NCBI GenBank assembly: GCA_033675545.1
Contig: JAWDGP010006459.1
Span: 52,501-116,500, forward strand
Direction of reading: 5' to 3'
Origin: Elysia crispata
Taxonomy: Eukaryota > Mollusca > Gastropoda > Plakobranchidae
DNA length: 64,000 nucleotides
Below, piece after piece: positions 59,253 through 64,000 of this stretch. The notes beneath the pieces were generated by a model. That model had not been told where the DNA came from. It saw only the letters and a list, made by a program, of their open reading frames with translations, and ran no database searches. The position numbers and the translations under genes were made by a program. Within the stretch, counting starts at the first letter, position 1; each line of letters starts with the position of its first letter.

Positions 59253-62200
59253 TCTGTTTTAAATGTGTTCAGATGGGTTTGAATTACTTTTCATTATCGA
59301 ACCAGCTCATAAGTCAGGCAGTGATGTAATCTTTCCATAATTGTGGGTGAAAATGTCGTTCCGTAAATATATATATTTATATATATAGATGTAATTCCAG
59401 ATGGACAAATTCACTCATGATTTGAAAGCAATTGTGCTTATTGCCCGTTAAGGCTTGACCACAAATTATCGATAAAAATACTCTCGCAAGTTTTTCACAG
59501 ATATTTGAGATGATAATCCAAAAAGTCTTAAATGAAAGATGGCAGCACCTATTGAATGACTGAGAGTGATTGTATGCATTTTTTCTTTACATTCAGTCAT
59601 TCCAAAAGTTTAAAAAAAGTATGTTTTCAAAGCTTGTGTAGTTTTTGAGATATCGGGATCACTTAGATTAGATCCATGGCACCACACCACAATAGAGATA
59701 ATGAGATTTTTCAGACTGAAAATATGTTAGAATTTATGTGAAAGTATTTTAAAAACACAAGTACATTCATCTATTGTACTACTGTATACTGTGATTAGAA
59801 TAACAGAATCATTAAGGATGTAGTTTAGTCTATTTCGTTATGCTATACTTGCCCTATGACTCACTTATATATAGCAGAGAATCTCTTTTTGTTACTCATA
59901 CTTTCTGAATTCGTTTTAAAGAATGTGAGAAAATGAAAATGCAATTTACATGTATAGGCATTTTATTATTAGGTTGCGTGCTGAAAAGTTTTGTCTTCTT
60001 GCTTACTTTTGCAAAGGCATACTTGTTTGTGAATTGCATAAAAGTCAAATATTAAGAACTTCTAGAAGAGTTTGAAGTTGAGCTAATTTTTAGCTATGTT
60101 GAACAATTCTGGAAGGAAACTTTTTCTTCTTAACCCTATTTACCCTAAAGAATTTCTGCCCGACTCACACTGAATTCCTAAGGGCAAGCAGATAACTCTA
60201 ATTTTTTTAATTAAAATTTTACAAACACACACAAACTTTAAAACTTCACACAGAAGTAAGCATAAATAATACTTTAAACCAGTGTAATCATTGAACTCAT
60301 CAACTTCAACAGGTGTGGATGTTGAAACATAGTTGCACTTTCATTGGTATTTTCCTTCGTCTAGATCAACCCTATGGGTCTCAGTACTTGTGCTTTCACA
60401 GATCTCTACAAGTTCTCCAAAGCCTATATTCAAAGCTTCTAGTTTGATCACTATCACTTTCGTTTTAAACTTTTTCAGGAATGTTTCTATTTTACATATG
60501 GCGGTCATCAATCAGTGATTGCATGAACTGAATCGCCATCATGACTAACTGTTTTGTTTTTTTTTTCTACCTGTTCTTCTCTACAATAGCAAAACTGCCA
60601 CTATACGCAGTCTTAGCAGTATGGTTTTAATATGCTGTTTACCCTGAGGGAGGATGTAGAGACTAATCCCAGTCACATTGGGTGGCATTCTGATAATGAG
60701 TTAGTTATTTTTTTTCAGTTGCATCTGCAGCAGGGTAATTAGGGTTGATCTGACAAATGACAAAGTATTTAAATCTAAGGGCTTATTTGTTCTTAGTAAA
60801 GCTTCAGCAATCTTTGCTCTCATTATTTCTCCTGTAAATCTCCACAATTATATCTCTCTGTTTGGCTGCATATAGCCAGAGTTTTCTTAAAACCAGTCAT
60901 TATGAATTGGTTATGAGAAATTTGAATTTGAAAGAATAAAAATTTGTATCCTTGCTTTATCAAAACACATAAAGAATTATAATACAATTGGGCAAAGTTG
61001 GGTAAAGACAAATTTTGCTAAAGGTATTATGTTCAAGGTAAGGAAAGATGTTTGAAAATATTGAATACTTTAAAAAAAAAAAAAGGTGGGTGTGTGGGGT
61101 TTGATTTCTTTCCTTCAGTTTCAGGCTTGCTCACATGAATCTGATTTCCACAAGGACCTCAAGAAATATGAGAAGTAAATCAATAATACACACATTAGAT
61201 TTGGTTATTGCCCTTGAATCTTCAAACAGGACTTTATCCCCAATGAATTTGAGGAATCCGTGCTCTAATGTATCTTTATCATCACTGAGAAGCTAAAGAA
61301 AACGCAGCATCCTTAATATCAACACCTTAAACTTTGAAATAGGGGACATGTGACTCATTTGGACTGGATGCTAAACATATTTACAATTATGAATGTCTTG
61401 CCATTTTTTGTTCATGTTTTTTGCTCAAGTTAGAAGATTTTTTCCTTTCTCTAAGTTTTCAAAACATAAAAAAAATTCATGTGAATCTTTCCTTTAAGGG
61501 CAGCTCCATCTTTTGGGTAGAATTTGTTGTATTTTCAAGTTCTTCGTTCTTTTTTTTATGTCTTCCTTAATTACCTCTTACTGGGTTCTTTTGCCAAGTT
61601 ACTCTTTGTAATGGAATCAAACAATTGTAAGGAAAATGAGAGCTTTATATTGAGTGTTAAGTTAAAAACAGTGCAATGTGTTTGTCAAATTGTTTTAAAG
61701 AGGAGAATGAAAGGATTGCTCATGTGTTATAGAGATAGTTATTCAGACTCCACTATCCAACCGGCTGGTGAGAGGTCATGGATTTGTAACCTTTGAGCTG
61801 TTTCACGTTGCTATAGGCATTTAAGCAGCTCCCTTAAATCATTAGCTTTATTCACACAGCAGTTGTTAAATCTTTTCCAAGTACATCAATTATGAATTTT
61901 AAGCATTATCTTAAGAACGTGAAATTAAGTTTTTCTTGTTCTCTGTATGGGTTAATTAGTTTGAATAGGAATTCAGTTTTTCAAAATTTTATTTATCGTA
62001 CACATATGTTTAACTTTGTCATCTTTGTGTGCCTTATCAATAAAACATTCAGGTTTTCATATAACTCCATTTTTAAATCAGCCATAGGAATATATTTGAA
62101 GAGGGATTTTATATTTATAAACCCATCCTCATATGCCGTCCAAGATAGTGCATTTCATGAGCTTGTGAATAACACTAACAGTTTGATTTGTTGTCCCCTA

Positions 62201-63190
62201 TGTGACTTTGAGTAATTTAAAGTTGAATATAATTTTCTTGAACTTTTTTTCTGCAATGCAAATATCTGATGACACTACATGAGTACATCTGAAAATCTGA
62301 ATAGCTTGATATTCTCTGCAGTTCCTTTGGTATTGTGGCATTTTATTTTAATGATTTTTGTTGTTGTTCAGTTGTGTAGATTTTGTGAGAAATATTGACA
62401 TCACAAGTATTTTTCATTTTTGAATGTTCCCTATTTTTCACAAACTCTTATGACAAACTAAAAACAAAAATGCATTTTGTTTTTTGAAGATAATCAATTT
62501 GTGTCTATACCACCATATAACAGGGTGTAATTTATGGAAAGCCAAATTGGATGTGGCATAGTTTCTAGTAAATAGTAAGTGTTATTTGGGACAAGTTTTT
62601 CTCATAGCATGACAAATATTGCTGTGAAGCCCTTTTACAACAGGATCAGTTGAGAGGGCACTTGTTGCTGTTTTGCAAGTCAGTGGGCAGAAAAAGAGGT
62701 ATCGGTACTCATAGATCAGAAGGTAATTTGTGGAGAATGGCACAATGTCTCCACACTCCCACTGTATAAGAAAAATTTCTAACCTACCACTGAGTCAGTG
62801 GGTAAAAAATCTTTTGACAACTACCCACTTCCTATTTTCATCCCTTGAGCTGCTTATCAGTTTTACAGTACCAGTAACAATTGCCGTCTAGGCCTAAACA
62901 AGAACCTACTCTTCATCATACTACCCCTGCTCCATGTCAATGTAGAATAGGCCTATTATGAAGAAAAAGGAGAAAAATTTGTCAAGGAACCTATGCTAAC
63001 TTGATTTAAGAAAGTATATGATAGGACATTGCAACAATGCACAGCCTTGGATGCAGTTACTAAGTGGGAGATTATTATATCTAGATGTGACGGGTTGCAA
63101 ATCACATATGTTCACTTGTAATATGATCAAGAATTACAATGCAACCTAAGCAGAAGTCCCCTGCCCACAAGTCTGCAGCCACAGAGCCTG

Positions 63191-63227
63191 TTAACTGCCT
63201 GCCTCAGTGTTGTCTGCAGGCAGTTGA
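63191..63227. repeat. Inverted repeat, 10-12-bp stem and 13-base loop
   Basis: AACTGCCTGC at 63193-63202 and GCAGGCAGTT at 63216-63225 pair perfectly; the stem extends by a wobble and an A-T pair. It lies in the probable MPHOSPH9 3'UTR. Confidence 0.8.
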
Positions 63228-63595
63228 GATCATGTGGGTGCTGGTCCCAACCCTACACATTTACCCCTATGGTTAGCACCAGCTCATGATTTGTAAAGGA
63301 ATTGCATAATAGCATATATATTTATAGATTTCATTTAGAGTCGGGATCTAAATGGATTTTGTCTAAGGATTGCGTTGATATGAGCAACTGAGACACTTAT
63401 CATAAAAGTCAATGAATTTCAGAAGTCGTAATGCCCATTAAGGCGACACCATCATGCTAAATAAGGTCAATATTTTGCATAAAAAGAACAACAAAAGGAA
63501 AACGTTGACAGTGTAAAGGGGTCATGTTTTGTTTTTTTGTGTGAAATATTTTATAAAGAAATAAAAATTCATACTTGTATTCTCAACCTTATCTT

Positions 63596-63601
63596 AATAA
63601 A
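63596..63601 (+). terminator. Candidate poly(A) signal AATAAA
   Basis: AATAAA followed at about 63620-63635 by GGATTTGTTTTTTATT, a GU/U-rich downstream element. Candidate distal 3' end of MPHOSPH9; a second AATAAA lies 36 bases upstream. Confidence 0.4.
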
Positions 63602-64000
63602 GAATTGCATTTTTATAAAGGATTTGTTTTTTATTCAGATTTTTTCCAGAGCCACAGCAGATCAATTTTGTTTTGTACATCTTCAATACAACTAAGAGAT
63701 ATCTGAGAATTTTTTGCGTGTAAGCTTGGAAATCAAGATGATAGTTTTTTTTTTTATGAATTTTCTAGTGAAATGCCCATTTTCCAAAACTGCAACTAGT
63801 AAGTTAGGAAAAGAAATCTTTACAGAACAGAGCCATGAGGGAGCTTGAGTGATAATATGGTGTACTATTATACCACAGGAAACTTCATAGGATGACTGTC
63901 ACTTTTGATGTTAATATTTCGTGACTTATTATAACCTACAAATTTAAAGTTGACTTTTGTATTAGTTACTATTACTCATGGTAAATAACTCTCTTCTAAT

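Larger units (their letters stand above)
59253..63620 (+). other. Probable MPHOSPH9 3'UTR and flank
   Basis: No conserved coding sequence is visible. Poly(A) signals AATAAA occur at 60935, 62039, 63560 and 63596. The last is followed about 20 bases on by a T/G-rich stretch, the usual downstream element, so it is the best-looking site; it would make a 4.3 kb 3'UTR. Which site is used cannot be decided from sequence. Confidence 0.45.

Noticed and set aside
63191..63227. microRNA precursor
   Set aside because: Stem of 10-12 bp is far too short.

Overview
Animal nuclear DNA, AT-rich, intron-rich and full of simple repeats. The two genes are conserved across animals. The many short blocks of the TCTAGATC palindrome, the long (GA)n tracts and the RTE-type LINE remnants suggest a mollusc, most likely a gastropod; that assignment is an inference, since no marker gene is present.

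Two complete protein-coding genes lie head to head. On the minus strand, 26446 down to 11815, is a seven-exon TANGO2 gene encoding 296 aa. It has the N-terminal Met-Cys and the NRDE motif of that family. On the plus strand, 31550 to 59252, is a 25-exon gene encoding 1696 aa that I identify as MPHOSPH9 (M-phase phosphoprotein 9, a centriole/cilium regulator). The identification rests on a KHARHLADLRAYYE-like coiled-coil block and on a C-terminus that closely resembles the vertebrate protein. Reading frame is continuous across every proposed GT-AG junction in both genes. The 5.1 kb between the start codons must hold both promoters; it is mostly AT-rich, with one GC-rich island at about 30808-30972 that contains a CCAAT box.

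The other content is mobile and repetitive DNA. Positions 1-6240 are intergenic, with a 54-bp minisatellite, a (GA)n tract, a tRNA-derived SINE-like element and a decayed coding remnant. Positions 6240-11814 are probably the long TANGO2 3'UTR and flank. TANGO2 introns hold very long (GA)n tracts, a 33-bp minisatellite, a 43-bp tandem repeat, a minus-strand SINE-like element and two RTE-like LINE 3' fragments, one of which has lost the catalytic YADD box. MPHOSPH9 introns hold a TTAA-flanked MITE candidate, a complete-ended but internally deleted hAT transposon (53443-55480; 14-bp perfect terminal repeats, 6-bp flanking duplication, BED-type zinc finger joined to an hATC tail), a short LINE 3' end, and a YADD-containing LINE fragment with one premature stop.

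I found no new multi-gene system. The items most worth checking are the hAT relic with its regularly spaced 5' subterminal motif, the roughly 800-residue acidic N-terminal extension of MPHOSPH9, and a TANGO2 intron that is almost entirely polypyrimidine and starts next to its 5' splice site.
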